From Moellerella sp963519845 (GTDB lineage Bacteria; Pseudomonadota; Gammaproteobacteria; Enterobacterales; Enterobacteriaceae): a stretch of 64,000 bases of DNA. The notes under the pieces are model-generated. The model made no database searches. It was not told the origin of the DNA and saw nothing but the letters and a program-made list of their open reading frames with translations. The position numbers and the translations under genes were made by a program. The stretch's first letter is position 1. Each line of letters opens with the position of its first letter. Positions 44,800 to 53,117 of the stretch are shown here, in pieces. Location of the stretch: NCBI GenBank assembly GCA_963519845.1, contig CAUQNX010000014.1, positions 47,107 to 111,106 on the forward strand. Reading direction: 5' to 3'.

Positions 44800-45396
44800 A
44801 TGGAACATTATATTAGCTTGTTTGTACGTGCCGTTTTTATTGAGAATATGGCGTTAGCCTTCTTCTTAGGAATGTGTACGTTTTTAGCCGTATCTAACAA
44901 TGTTAAAACGGCTTTCGGCCTAGGTATTGCTGTCACCGTTGTTCTTGGGATTTCAGTTCCTGCGAATAATCTGGTGTATAACCTGATCCTGCGTGATGGC
45001 GCTTTAGTTGAAGGTGTAGATTTAAGTTTTCTTAACTTTATCACTTTCATCGGTGTGATTGCGGCACTGGTTCAGATCCTTGAGATGATTTTAGACCGTT
45101 ATTTCCCTTCACTTTATAACGCACTGGGGATCTTCTTACCCTTGATTACCGTTAACTGCGCAATATTTGGTGGGGTATCTTTCATGGCTCAGCGTGACTA
45201 TAACTTTAGTGAATCCGTCGTCTATGGATTTGCTTCCGGTATAGGCTGGATGTTAGCGATAGTCTTGTTGGCATCGATTCGTGAAAAAATGAAATATTCG
45301 GATGTTCCCGCGGGTCTGAAAGGATTGGGCATCACCTTTGTCACTACCGGTTTGATGGCATTGGGCTTTATGTCCTTCTCCGGTGTGCAGCTATAA
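44800..45396 (+). CDS. nqrE: Na+-NQR subunit E
   Basis: The membrane partner of NqrD (198 residues, about six helices). Its two cysteines, in AFFLGMCTFLAVSNNVKTA and LITVNCAIFGGVSFM, complete the ligand set for the intramembrane iron-sulfur cluster. Length and sequence match the Vibrio protein. Confidence 0.97.
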   Translation: MEHYISLFVRAVFIENMALAFFLGMCTFLAVSNNVKTAFGLGIAVTVVLGISVPANNLVYNLILRDGALVEGVDLSFLNFITFIGVIAALVQILEMILDRYFPSLYNALGIFLPLITVNCAIFGGVSFMAQRDYNFSESVVYGFASGIGWMLAIVLLASIREKMKYSDVPAGLKGLGITFVTTGLMALGFMSFSGVQL

Positions 45397-45411
45397 CGGC
45401 GAGAAGAATCG

Positions 45412-46638
45412 ATGGAAATTATTATTTTAGGTGTAGTAATGTTTACCCTGATCGTTTTGGTACTAACAGGTATGATCCTGTTTGCTAAATCCAAATTGGT
45501 CAATACAGGTGACATTAAAGTAGAAATTAACGGCGATCCTGATAAAAGTTTTGATGCTCCAGCGGGCGATAAACTTTTAAATATGTTAGCGAATCAAGGC
45601 GTTTTCGTCTCTTCAGCTTGTGGTGGCGGTGGGACTTGCGGTCAGTGCCGTGTGATCATCAAAGAGGGCGGTGGTGATATTCTGCCGACTGAGCTCTCTC
45701 ACATTAGTAAGCGTGAAGCGAAAGAAGGCTGTCGTTTATCCTGTCAGGTGAGTGTTAAGCAAGATCTGAAAATTGAGCTACCTGAAGAAATTTTCGGCGT
45801 CAAAAAATGGGAATGTGAAGTTATCTCTAATGATAACAAAGCGACTTTCATTAAAGAGCTGGTACTGAAAATTCCAAACGGTGAAGTGGTTCCATTCCGT
45901 GCTGGGGGGTATATTCAAATTGAATGTCCGCCTCATACGGTAAACTATGCCGATTTTGAAGTACCTGAAGAGTATCGTTCTGATTGGGATCAGCATAATT
46001 TATTCCGTTTTGTTTCTGAAGTTAAAGAAGAGACGGTTCGTGCTTATTCAATGGCTAACTATCCAGAAGAGCGTGGCATTATTATGCTTAACGTCCGTAT
46101 TGCAACGCCTCCGCCGCGTAATTCGGAACTGCCTCCAGGGATCATGTCTTCCTATATTTGGTCGTTGAAAGCCGGTGATAAAGTGACTATCTCTGGTCCA
46201 TTTGGTGAGTTTTTTGCCAAAGAAACTGAAGCTGAGATGGTATTTATCGGTGGTGGTGCGGGTATGGCGCCAATGCGTTCTCATATTTTCGATCAACTTA
46301 AGCGTCTGGGCTCAAAACGTAAAATTAGTTTCTGGTACGGTGCGCGCTCTAAACGTGAGATGTTCTATGTGGAAGATTTCGATCAGCTAGCTGCTGAAAA
46401 TGAAAATTTCACTTGGAATGTTGCACTTTCTGATGCTTTACCGGAAGATAATTGGGATGGATATACAGGATTTATTCATAATGTCCTGTATGAAAACTAT
46501 CTGAAAGATCATCCGGCGCCAGAAGACTGTGAGTTCTATATGTGTGGACCTCCAGTGATGAATGCGGCAGTCATTAAGATGTTAAGAGACCTTGGTGTCG
46601 AGGAAGATAACATTATGTTAGATGACTTTGGTGGTTGA
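45412..46638 (+). CDS. nqrF: Na+-NQR subunit F (NADH dehydrogenase, FAD and 2Fe-2S)
   Basis: The electron-input subunit. An N-terminal transmembrane helix (about 3-25) is followed by a ferredoxin domain with [2Fe-2S] ligands C70, C76, C79 and C111, matching the Vibrio positions. A ferredoxin-reductase module then binds FAD (RAYSMANYPEE) and NADH (FIGGGAGMAPMRS, YMCGPP). The 408-residue protein is complete. A 69-base gap with ribosome binding site separates it from apbE. Confidence 0.97.
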   Translation: MEIIILGVVMFTLIVLVLTGMILFAKSKLVNTGDIKVEINGDPDKSFDAPAGDKLLNMLANQGVFVSSACGGGGTCGQCRVIIKEGGGDILPTELSHISKREAKEGCRLSCQVSVKQDLKIELPEEIFGVKKWECEVISNDNKATFIKELVLKIPNGEVVPFRAGGYIQIECPPHTVNYADFEVPEEYRSDWDQHNLFRFVSEVKEETVRAYSMANYPEERGIIMLNVRIATPPPRNSELPPGIMSSYIWSLKAGDKVTISGPFGEFFAKETEAEMVFIGGGAGMAPMRSHIFDQLKRLGSKRKISFWYGARSKREMFYVEDFDQLAAENENFTWNVALSDALPEDNWDGYTGFIHNVLYENYLKDHPAPEDCEFYMCGPPVMNAAVIKMLRDLGVEEDNIMLDDFGG

Positions 46639-46707
46639 TTAATCCTCATTCATTATTAATTAAGCGCCCACCTATGTGGGCGCAAATGATCAGAAACTGA
46701 GAGTACT

Positions 46708-47742
46708 ATGCTGAGAAAGAAAATTGTCGCTCCTATTGTTCTATTTTTTACCGCCTTTTTGCTTGTTGCTTGTGGCGAGCCAGAACAACAGAATCTTCAG
46801 GGCCAGACCATGGGCACTTATTACTCCATCAAGTATGTAGCGGATTCATCTGCTCCTTCAACCAAAGACACACAGGCTGAAATAGATAAATTACTTGAAG
46901 AAGTTAATGACCAGATGTCAACCTATCGGCCAGACTCTGAACTCAGTCGATTTAATCAGTTTCGTGAGGTTAACAAGCCCTTTGCTGTATCTGAAGCTAC
47001 CGCAAAAGTGGTTAAAGAAGGTATTGAAATCAACCGGCTGACGCGTGGTGCGCTGGATATCACTATTGGACCCTTAGTCAATTTATGGGGATTTGGTCCT
47101 GAAGGTCGTATAACCAAAGCACCTTCAGATGAAGAGCTAACTGCTCGAAGAGCTTGGACGGGAATCGATAAACTCTCTGTTCAAGGTAATAATCTGATTA
47201 AAACCATACCTGAGCTCTATGTCGACCTATCATCTATTGCTAAAGGCTATGGAGTTGATGTTGTCGCTGAATATCTAGAATCTATCAATATTCAAAACTA
47301 TATGGTGGATATTGGTGGTGAAGTGAGAACTAAGGGCAAAAATGGTAAGGGCGCATTGTGGCGAATTGCGATAGAGCGGCCTTCCGATAAAGATATTAGC
47401 CAAAGCGCTCAAGAAATTATTGAACCGGGCGATATGTCTATTGCCACTTCCGGTGATTATCGTAACTTTTTCGAGCAAGATGGCGTTCGTTTCTCCCATA
47501 CTATTGACCCTAAAACCGGTAAGCCCATTAATCACAATCTTGTCTCAATTACCGTGCTGACTCCCACCTGTATGAGCGCTGATGCCTTTGCTACCGGCTT
47601 AAATGTCCTAGGCCCTGATGAAGGGTTAAAAGTCGCCGAAGAGTTGAATATTCCGGTGTTTATTATTGTAAAAACTGAAAAAGGATTCGAAGAGCGCTAT
47701 ACTAAAGCCTTCGAGCCCTATTTGCAGAAGAAAACCAAATAA
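46708..47742 (+). CDS. apbE: FAD:protein FMN transferase ApbE
   Basis: A periplasm-facing lipoprotein that attaches FMN to threonines of NqrB and NqrC using FAD. The signal peptide ends in a lipobox (LLVAC, Cys22). Conserved blocks are QGQTMGTYYSIKY, VDLSSIAKGYGVDVVAE, VDIGGEVRTKGKNG and the C-terminal SHTIDPKTGKPI metal/flavin site. The 344 residues are normal. It belongs to the nqr cluster, as in Vibrio and Yersinia. Confidence 0.96.
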   Translation: MLRKKIVAPIVLFFTAFLLVACGEPEQQNLQGQTMGTYYSIKYVADSSAPSTKDTQAEIDKLLEEVNDQMSTYRPDSELSRFNQFREVNKPFAVSEATAKVVKEGIEINRLTRGALDITIGPLVNLWGFGPEGRITKAPSDEELTARRAWTGIDKLSVQGNNLIKTIPELYVDLSSIAKGYGVDVVAEYLESINIQNYMVDIGGEVRTKGKNGKGALWRIAIERPSDKDISQSAQEIIEPGDMSIATSGDYRNFFEQDGVRFSHTIDPKTGKPINHNLVSITVLTPTCMSADAFATGLNVLGPDEGLKVAEELNIPVFIIVKTEKGFEERYTKAFEPYLQKKTK

Positions 47743-47754
47743 AGGAGAGAGGGT

Positions 47755-47985
47755 ATGAATTTTGCTATTTTCGCTGCTGCCTTCGTTTTTTTCCTACTCG
47801 CATTTTTAGGTATGTCGTTAGGTTATATTATTAAACGCAAGTCGATCCAAGGAAGTTGCGGTGGATTAAGTTCGATTGGCGTAGATAAAGTATGTGATTG
47901 CCCTGAACCTTGTGATGCCAGAAAAAAACGTATGGCACGAGATGCAGCTCGTTTAGATAAATTAGCCAAAAATCGGATTTTATAA
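47755..47985 (+). CDS. nqrM: Na+-NQR maturation protein NqrM (DUF539)
   Basis: A 76-residue membrane protein needed to mature Na+-NQR, probably by delivering iron to the NqrD-NqrE site. One N-terminal helix (about 5-27) is followed by four cysteines in CGGLSSIGVDKVCDCPEPC. It is 12 bases after apbE and closes the operon, with a terminator 20 bases later. Confidence 0.95.
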   Translation: MNFAIFAAAFVFFLLAFLGMSLGYIIKRKSIQGSCGGLSSIGVDKVCDCPEPCDARKKRMARDAARLDKLAKNRIL

Positions 47986-48005
47986 ATTGATTTTTAGGTT
48001 ATCGT

Positions 48006-48029
48006 AAAGGCACTTAATAGTGCCTTTTT
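48006..48029 (+). terminator. Terminator of the nqr operon
   Basis: A perfect nine-base-pair hairpin AAAGGCACT-TAAT-AGTGCCTTT with a TTTTT end, 20 bases after nqrM. Confidence 0.9.
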
Positions 48030-48075
48030 GTTATCAATCATTTAGTCAGCTATTAACGATTTTATTTCGCTAAAA

Positions 48076-48984
48076 TTATTTAGATGATGATTTTTTATAT
48101 TCATTAAATAGTTGTGGTGAGTCAACCATAACGGCATCAGCGCCCAGTTCTTTTGCCAACTGATAATCTTCAATCGTATTGACGCCAAATAGAATAATGT
48201 AAGCATTGTTTTGAGCTCTAAAACAGTCAATAGCTGATTTATCCCAGACGAGGGTTGCTGTTGAGCGAGCTTCACCTAATGTATAGCGTTCAACCACTTC
48301 AACTTTGCGGCGTAATTCAAAGCCATACCAACGGGTTTTAGGGGTTAATGATGGCTCATTGCTTCTATCAATGGAGCAAGTTTGTGCCATAAGACTATTA
48401 GCGAGGACTCGGCGTGTCTCGTCACGGCTTTCAAACAGATTAATTCTGCTAGAAGCTGCTTTAAGCGCATTGATAAAATTTTCATTGGTAGAGTAAAAAC
48501 GAGTGCGTGAAAAAGCATTAGTTTCATGTAATAAGGTTAAAATAGCTTCTGCTTGTAATGTTGGATCGGCATCGGGTGATTTTAAATCGATATAAAATTG
48601 TGTTTTTGGATAGCGCAATAAGGTTTCAGCTAAAGTAGGAATAAAAGCCTCTGAGGTCTTATAGGCAGTCCCTCTTTTTTGATTAAACTTAGTTGCTGCA
48701 TTGAGGGTTCTTAATTGTTCTGCCGTATAACTGGATATTTTCCCTTCCATTTCTGTTAAGGCGTTTAAATCACTCGGGCGATAAAGAACAAATTGATAAT
48801 TGATGGCTGGCTGCGTAGAGATCCATACCGCATCAACCTTATTCTTTAAAGCCATATCGATGGCAAGATGCGTATTTTCTGGTGCATCCTTTGTACCTGC
48901 CCGATGAGCAACAATATCAGGTGTAGGGGAAAAAGTAGCACAACCTAATAAAAGAAAAATCGCCATAAAAATTCCTTTGGGCAT
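48076..48984 (-). CDS. Glycerophosphodiester phosphodiesterase-fold lipoprotein with altered active-site motifs
   Basis: A 302-residue probable lipoprotein (lipobox LLLGC) with a GDPD-type barrel. The first motif is recognisable (AHRAGTKDAPENTHLAI), but the usual ExD metal pair reads WIS (AVWISTQPA) and the usual HD reads RPSD (VLYRPSDL). The later lysine motif YIDLKSPD and the C-terminal GADAVMVDSP are kept. Classical phosphodiesterase activity is therefore doubtful. The start is uncertain: 48984 gives a charged signal peptide, while an ATG at 48966 has the better ribosome binding site; the frame is open to 49065. It is convergent with nqrM and stands alone. Confidence 0.7.
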   Translation of the reverse strand: MPKGIFMAIFLLLGCATFSPTPDIVAHRAGTKDAPENTHLAIDMALKNKVDAVWISTQPAINYQFVLYRPSDLNALTEMEGKISSYTAEQLRTLNAATKFNQKRGTAYKTSEAFIPTLAETLLRYPKTQFYIDLKSPDADPTLQAEAILTLLHETNAFSRTRFYSTNENFINALKAASSRINLFESRDETRRVLANSLMAQTCSIDRSNEPSLTPKTRWYGFELRRKVEVVERYTLGEARSTATLVWDKSAIDCFRAQNNAYIILFGVNTIEDYQLAKELGADAVMVDSPQLFNEYKKSSSK

Positions 48985-49065
48985 GTTAGCTTTATATTTA
49001 ATCTTAATTATATTGTCCATAAATAAAAGTATCCTAATGAATAATCGAGTTTTTTCATATTTCAC

Positions 49066-49496
49066 ACTCGTTTTTTATAGCAGTTATTTGTTTTTTATGC
49101 ACATATTAAGGTGGTTTAATGATTATTTAATTCATAATTAAGATTAACTATAAATTATTCGGTGGCTTTATAAATGTAATGTTTAAAAATATATTGTTAA
49201 ATTTTCATATGGTTTAATTTATTATACATACATTCATTTTATATTTAGTGTTTCAATCTAAGGTGTAAATATAAAATTATTAAGTATTATTTAATAGTAA
49301 ATTCATGTAAAAATAGTAGAGTTTTATTTTCTATGGTTTAATAATTGGCCTGACTTAGATAGTCATGTTAAACGTTAAAGACTATCAAGCTATAATAATA
49401 GAAATAACAAGGTTATGCGACATCTTATTTATTAAATAAATGTTAATTATAAAATTTATAATTAATATCGAATATTACAAGGAAGAAGTTGTTATT
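49066..49496. other. AT-rich spacer before the RTX metalloprotease gene
   Basis: Roughly 430 bases, among the most AT-rich of the window, between the divergent GDPD-like and RTX genes. No gene or known operator was recognised. The composition is similar to the 5.9-6.5 kb leader of the fimbrial region and may mark horizontally acquired, H-NS-bound DNA (inference). Confidence 0.4.
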
Positions 49497-51812
49497 ATGA
49501 CGGATATATACAAAAGACAAATTATTGAGCTGAAAACCACCTATTTCCCAGCAAGAACAACACCAGGAAACTCTGCAGTAAATATTAATGACAATTATAT
49601 TGCTATTGATAAGTTTTCTAATTTTATAGAGAGTAAATATGCTAATGGAATGACTAACGATTTTCGGTTTTTCAAGGAGAATAATTATGATGAAAAGTTA
49701 GTCACTAATTATATTAATCAGAGTAAAAGAAAAAGTCTTAAAATGTGGTTAAAAAACTATCTACAGAGTCGGGGTGAAAATAAATCTTTAAGGGATTTTA
49801 AAACGGAGTTGAGTAAATTCTTTTATACGGAAGAGCAATGTAACTATATATATCGAAATATTGATATCAACGGAACTTATCAAGATCTTAAAAATATATA
49901 TGAAAAATATAATATAACACCACCATCAAAAAAAGAGTGGTTGTCATTTAGTCATCCGATAGTATGGAATATTATCGATGATCCTTTAATGGTTGCAAAT
50001 GAAAGTAGTGACCTTCCTTTACGAGGCGTTATAAATATAGAAATTAATCAAAAAACAAATAACAATGATAAATTTAATATACGAATTCGTCTTTATGAAG
50101 ATGGAACATCATCGGAAAAGACTATTAACGATATTGTTAATGCTCTAACGGAGACAGTGAATAAATTTATTGAGGTATTTAATATTGCCGATAATAATAA
50201 TTTATTTAACACTTCTGAAAAATCTTCTGATATAAAATTGGTATTATTCAAAAATGATAAGACTATGAGGAATGCCTATATAAAAATGTTCGATGGGAAT
50301 GTCTATGATTTTGTTGATGGCGAATTTATAGCTAATGATAACTGTATTATAAGTTATATAAAAAAAGATTTGAGCACGATAAGACATGAGATGGTTCATG
50401 CTTTAAATAGTATGAATTATGGATTTGGAAAATCTAATACTCTATTGTTATCTGAGGCAACATCAGAATATATTGCACTTTTAACCGATGGATACCAAGC
50501 AGCTAATTTTGTCGCACTGATTAAGGATAAATATAAAAATCTGACTTTAGAGGAGATCTTCAATTTAAGCAAGAAAACCGAAGATGGTGACATGGTTTAC
50601 GACACGGGTACGGCAATTATAGCCTATATTGAAGCAAGGTTCCCAGATTTAATTGATAACCTGTATAACACGCCATATATAGAAACCGAAGAAGACCAAG
50701 ATAATTTTTCCATTTTTTTTGATAACGATACGATGAAAAATCTCCTTGAACTTGAGCGTCAGCAAATCGAAAACGGGAGAGGATTTATACATTGGGCTGC
50801 CCAGAATCCAGCAAAAAAAGATTTAACGCCAATAATCAAAGGAACCACAGATGACGATAAACTCTTCGGCGGTGATGGTGACGATCATATAAGTTGTCTC
50901 GAAGGTGATGATCAGCTAAGTGGTGGTAAAGGTAACGATAAATTATACGCTGGTGAAGGTAACGATAAGCTGTGGGGGGAGGAAGGCGACGATTTACTCC
51001 GAGGTGGCAAAGGTGACGACATACTCATCGGTGGTGAAGGTAACGATGAATTATACGCTGATGAAGGTAACAATCAACTTTGTGGCGGGGAAGGCGACGA
51101 TTTACTCGTCGGTGGCGAAGGTGACGATATACTCATCGGTGGTGAAGGTAACGATGAATTATACGCTGTGAAAGGTAACAATAAACTTTGGGGCGGCAAA
51201 GATAATGATATACTCGTCGGTGGTGAAGGCGCCGATATTCTAGACGGTGGTCAAGACGATGATGAGCTATATGCGGGCAAAGGTAACGATAAGCTTTGGG
51301 GAGGAGAAGGTAATGATGTGCTCGTTGGTGGTGAAGGTGACGATGAGTTACACGGTGGTAAAGGCAATGATAAATTACTAGGTGGCAAAGGTAACGATAT
51401 ACTCGTCGGTGGCGAAGGTAGCGACACTTATCTATTTGATGAAAATTTTGGTCAAGATACTCTCTATTCAGATGGAAATAAGGCGAGTGATAAGGATCGA
51501 TTGTTATTTCGCCAAAACATCACTTATCGAAATCTTTCTTTGAAACAAAATGGTAGTGATTTACAGGTCATAGCCACCTCTGAGGATTCGACAAGTATAG
51601 TGTCAATTCATGACTTTTATCGGTCAGATTATAATACCATTCAGGAAATAACCGCTGATGGTCATACACTTATCGGGTCGGATATTAAAAATTTGACTGA
51701 TTCTATGGCGATATTTAATTCAACGAATAAGATGAGTGGCGAATCGTCACAGAAGGAATTACATGCTGTTATAGATAATTATTGGAAACCGATAATAACA
51801 ATACAACCATAA
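49497..51812 (+). CDS. Secreted RTX metalloprotease, collagenase-like zinc motif
   Basis: A 771-residue protein with no signal peptide and three parts. The N-terminal 260 or so residues match nothing I recognise. A zinc-protease centre has HEMVH at residues 297-301 and a downstream SEATSEY (E320 or E324 as third ligand), a gluzincin pattern resembling M9 collagenases. Residues 449-646 hold 22 RTX nonapeptides of the GGxGxDxLx type. The last 125 residues resemble the Ca-binding/type I secretion end (SDTYLFDENFGQDTL). It is probably exported by a type I secretion system, but no such genes are nearby. The ATG at 49497 is taken as start; the frame is open to 49440. A toxin or virulence role is possible but unproven. 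Confidence 0.8.
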   Translation: MTDIYKRQIIELKTTYFPARTTPGNSAVNINDNYIAIDKFSNFIESKYANGMTNDFRFFKENNYDEKLVTNYINQSKRKSLKMWLKNYLQSRGENKSLRDFKTELSKFFYTEEQCNYIYRNIDINGTYQDLKNIYEKYNITPPSKKEWLSFSHPIVWNIIDDPLMVANESSDLPLRGVINIEINQKTNNNDKFNIRIRLYEDGTSSEKTINDIVNALTETVNKFIEVFNIADNNNLFNTSEKSSDIKLVLFKNDKTMRNAYIKMFDGNVYDFVDGEFIANDNCIISYIKKDLSTIRHEMVHALNSMNYGFGKSNTLLLSEATSEYIALLTDGYQAANFVALIKDKYKNLTLEEIFNLSKKTEDGDMVYDTGTAIIAYIEARFPDLIDNLYNTPYIETEEDQDNFSIFFDNDTMKNLLELERQQIENGRGFIHWAAQNPAKKDLTPIIKGTTDDDKLFGGDGDDHISCLEGDDQLSGGKGNDKLYAGEGNDKLWGEEGDDLLRGGKGDDILIGGEGNDELYADEGNNQLCGGEGDDLLVGGEGDDILIGGEGNDELYAVKGNNKLWGGKDNDILVGGEGADILDGGQDDDELYAGKGNDKLWGGEGNDVLVGGEGDDELHGGKGNDKLLGGKGNDILVGGEGSDTYLFDENFGQDTLYSDGNKASDKDRLLFRQNITYRNLSLKQNGSDLQVIATSEDSTSIVSIHDFYRSDYNTIQEITADGHTLIGSDIKNLTDSMAIFNSTNKMSGESSQKELHAVIDNYWKPIITIQP
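50841..51434 (+). repeat. RTX nonapeptide coding repeats with a 108-bp higher-order period
   Basis: Twenty-two tandem 27-base units. Within them, groups of four nonapeptides recur at 50922, 51030, 51138 and 51246, each 108 bases long and marked by the pattern ending LY followed by A. The segment of about 30 bases starting at 51030 is identical to that starting at 51138, indicating recent duplication. Confidence 0.85.
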
Positions 51813-51917
51813 TACTTAGTTTAAGGTCGGAATTATTTAGATGTGAAGGATAAAGTTAGGCGAACAACCATTAACCAAATAATAATATCTTCATTAATTG
51901 CATCAATAATAATTAAA

Positions 51918-51933
51918 CTGTATATTTAAACAG
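51918..51933 (+). promoter_or_regulatory. LexA (SOS) box of dinB
   Basis: CTGTATATTTAAACAG fits the CTG-N10-CAG consensus with a TA-rich centre and lies 32 bases before the dinB start. DNA damage control of dinB by LexA is known in E. coli, so this is a strong call. Confidence 0.85.
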
Positions 51934-51964
51934 TTGTTTTTGAAGCGAGGGGGAGGGGGTTGAT

Positions 51965-53020
51965 GTGCGTAAAATTATCCATGTCGATATGGACTGCTTC
52001 TTTGCGGCGATTGAAATGCGAGATAATCCTGCGTTACGTAATATCCCTATTGCGGTGGGGGGAAGCGCAGATCATCGAGGCGTGATCAGTACGGCCAATT
52101 ATGCGGCTCGGCGTTTTGGTGTCCGCAGTGCAATGGCAACAGGAATGGCGATGCGTCTTTGCCCTCAACTGACGGTGGTAGCGGGGCGTATGGCACTTTA
52201 CAAAGAGACTTCGCAGCAAATTCGTAGCATTTTTGCCCGCTATACCGACCTGATTGAACCTCTCTCCCTTGATGAAGCTTATCTTGATGTCACCGACAGT
52301 GAGCACTGTTATGGCTCTGCGACCTTGATGGCACAACAGATCCGCCAGCAGATTTTCGATGAACTTGAGCTCACCGCCTCTGCAGGGATTGCGCCGATCA
52401 AGTTTTTAGCTAAAATCGCCTCCGATATAAATAAACCCAATGGGCAATATGTGATAACGCCCGATGAGATAGCTCCGTTTGTGGCTAAGTTGCCGCTAAG
52501 AAAAATTCCCGGCGTGGGAAAAGTGACGGCTCAACGACTATCAGATATGGGATTAGAGACTTGTGCCGATGTGCAAGCTTATGAGCAGCTGATGTTAAGT
52601 AAAAAGTTAGGCAAGTTTGGTCAGGTTCTTTGGGCACGCAGTCATGGCATCGATGAGCGTTTGGTTAATCCAGATTGTCTAAGAAAATCTGTTGGTGTTG
52701 AGCGCACATTGTCTCAAGATATTCACCAATGGAATGATTGCCTTGAGCTGATCGAGCGACTTTATGCTGAATTAGCGGTTCGACTGGCAAAAATTCAGCC
52801 GGATTTAAGGATTGCTCGCCAAGGTATCAAAATGAAGTTTGATGATTTTCAACAAACCACGCAAGAGCATATTTATCCTCTATTAGATAAAACCGATTTG
52901 ATAGAAGTAGCGCAACAAGTTTGGCATAAACGGCGAGAAGGGCGAGGAGTGCGCTTGGTTGGTCTGCATGTTTCGCTACAAAATCCTCAACTAGAGCGGC
53001 AACTATTGCTCTCTTTATAG
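51965..53020 (+). CDS. dinB: DNA polymerase IV
   Basis: A Y-family translesion polymerase. The 351-residue protein has the catalytic acids in HVDMDCFFA (D8) and SLDEAYLD (D103, E104). A helix-hairpin-helix thumb (KIPGVGKVTAQRL), a little-finger domain (GVERTLSQDI) and a C-terminal beta-clamp-binding end (QLLLSL) follow. Same length as E. coli DinB. The GTG start follows a purine-rich run, and a LexA box lies upstream. Confidence 0.97.
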   Translation: MRKIIHVDMDCFFAAIEMRDNPALRNIPIAVGGSADHRGVISTANYAARRFGVRSAMATGMAMRLCPQLTVVAGRMALYKETSQQIRSIFARYTDLIEPLSLDEAYLDVTDSEHCYGSATLMAQQIRQQIFDELELTASAGIAPIKFLAKIASDINKPNGQYVITPDEIAPFVAKLPLRKIPGVGKVTAQRLSDMGLETCADVQAYEQLMLSKKLGKFGQVLWARSHGIDERLVNPDCLRKSVGVERTLSQDIHQWNDCLELIERLYAELAVRLAKIQPDLRIARQGIKMKFDDFQQTTQEHIYPLLDKTDLIEVAQQVWHKRREGRGVRLVGLHVSLQNPQLERQLLLSL

Positions 53021-53049
53021 TTTGATTTAATCATGAATTTAATAAAATT

Positions 53050-53080
53050 AAGGGCACTGGCATAAAGCCACAGTGCCCTT
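53050..53080. terminator. Bidirectional terminator between dinB and pepD
   Basis: A ten-base-pair hairpin AAGGGCACTG / CAGTGCCCTT with an 11-base loop between two convergent genes. On the minus strand it is followed by AATTTTATT; on the plus strand by GTTAG, so it probably works best for pepD. Confidence 0.8.
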
Positions 53081-53117
53081 GTTAGATCAGTCTATGAACA
53101 ATTCGATCAAACTCGAT

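Noticed and set aside
50920..51171. Open frame in another register of the RTX repeats, and the idea of a CRISPR-like array
   Set aside because: The repetition comes from the 27-base nonapeptide codons of the protease; there are no spacers, and the alternative frame is a repeat artefact.
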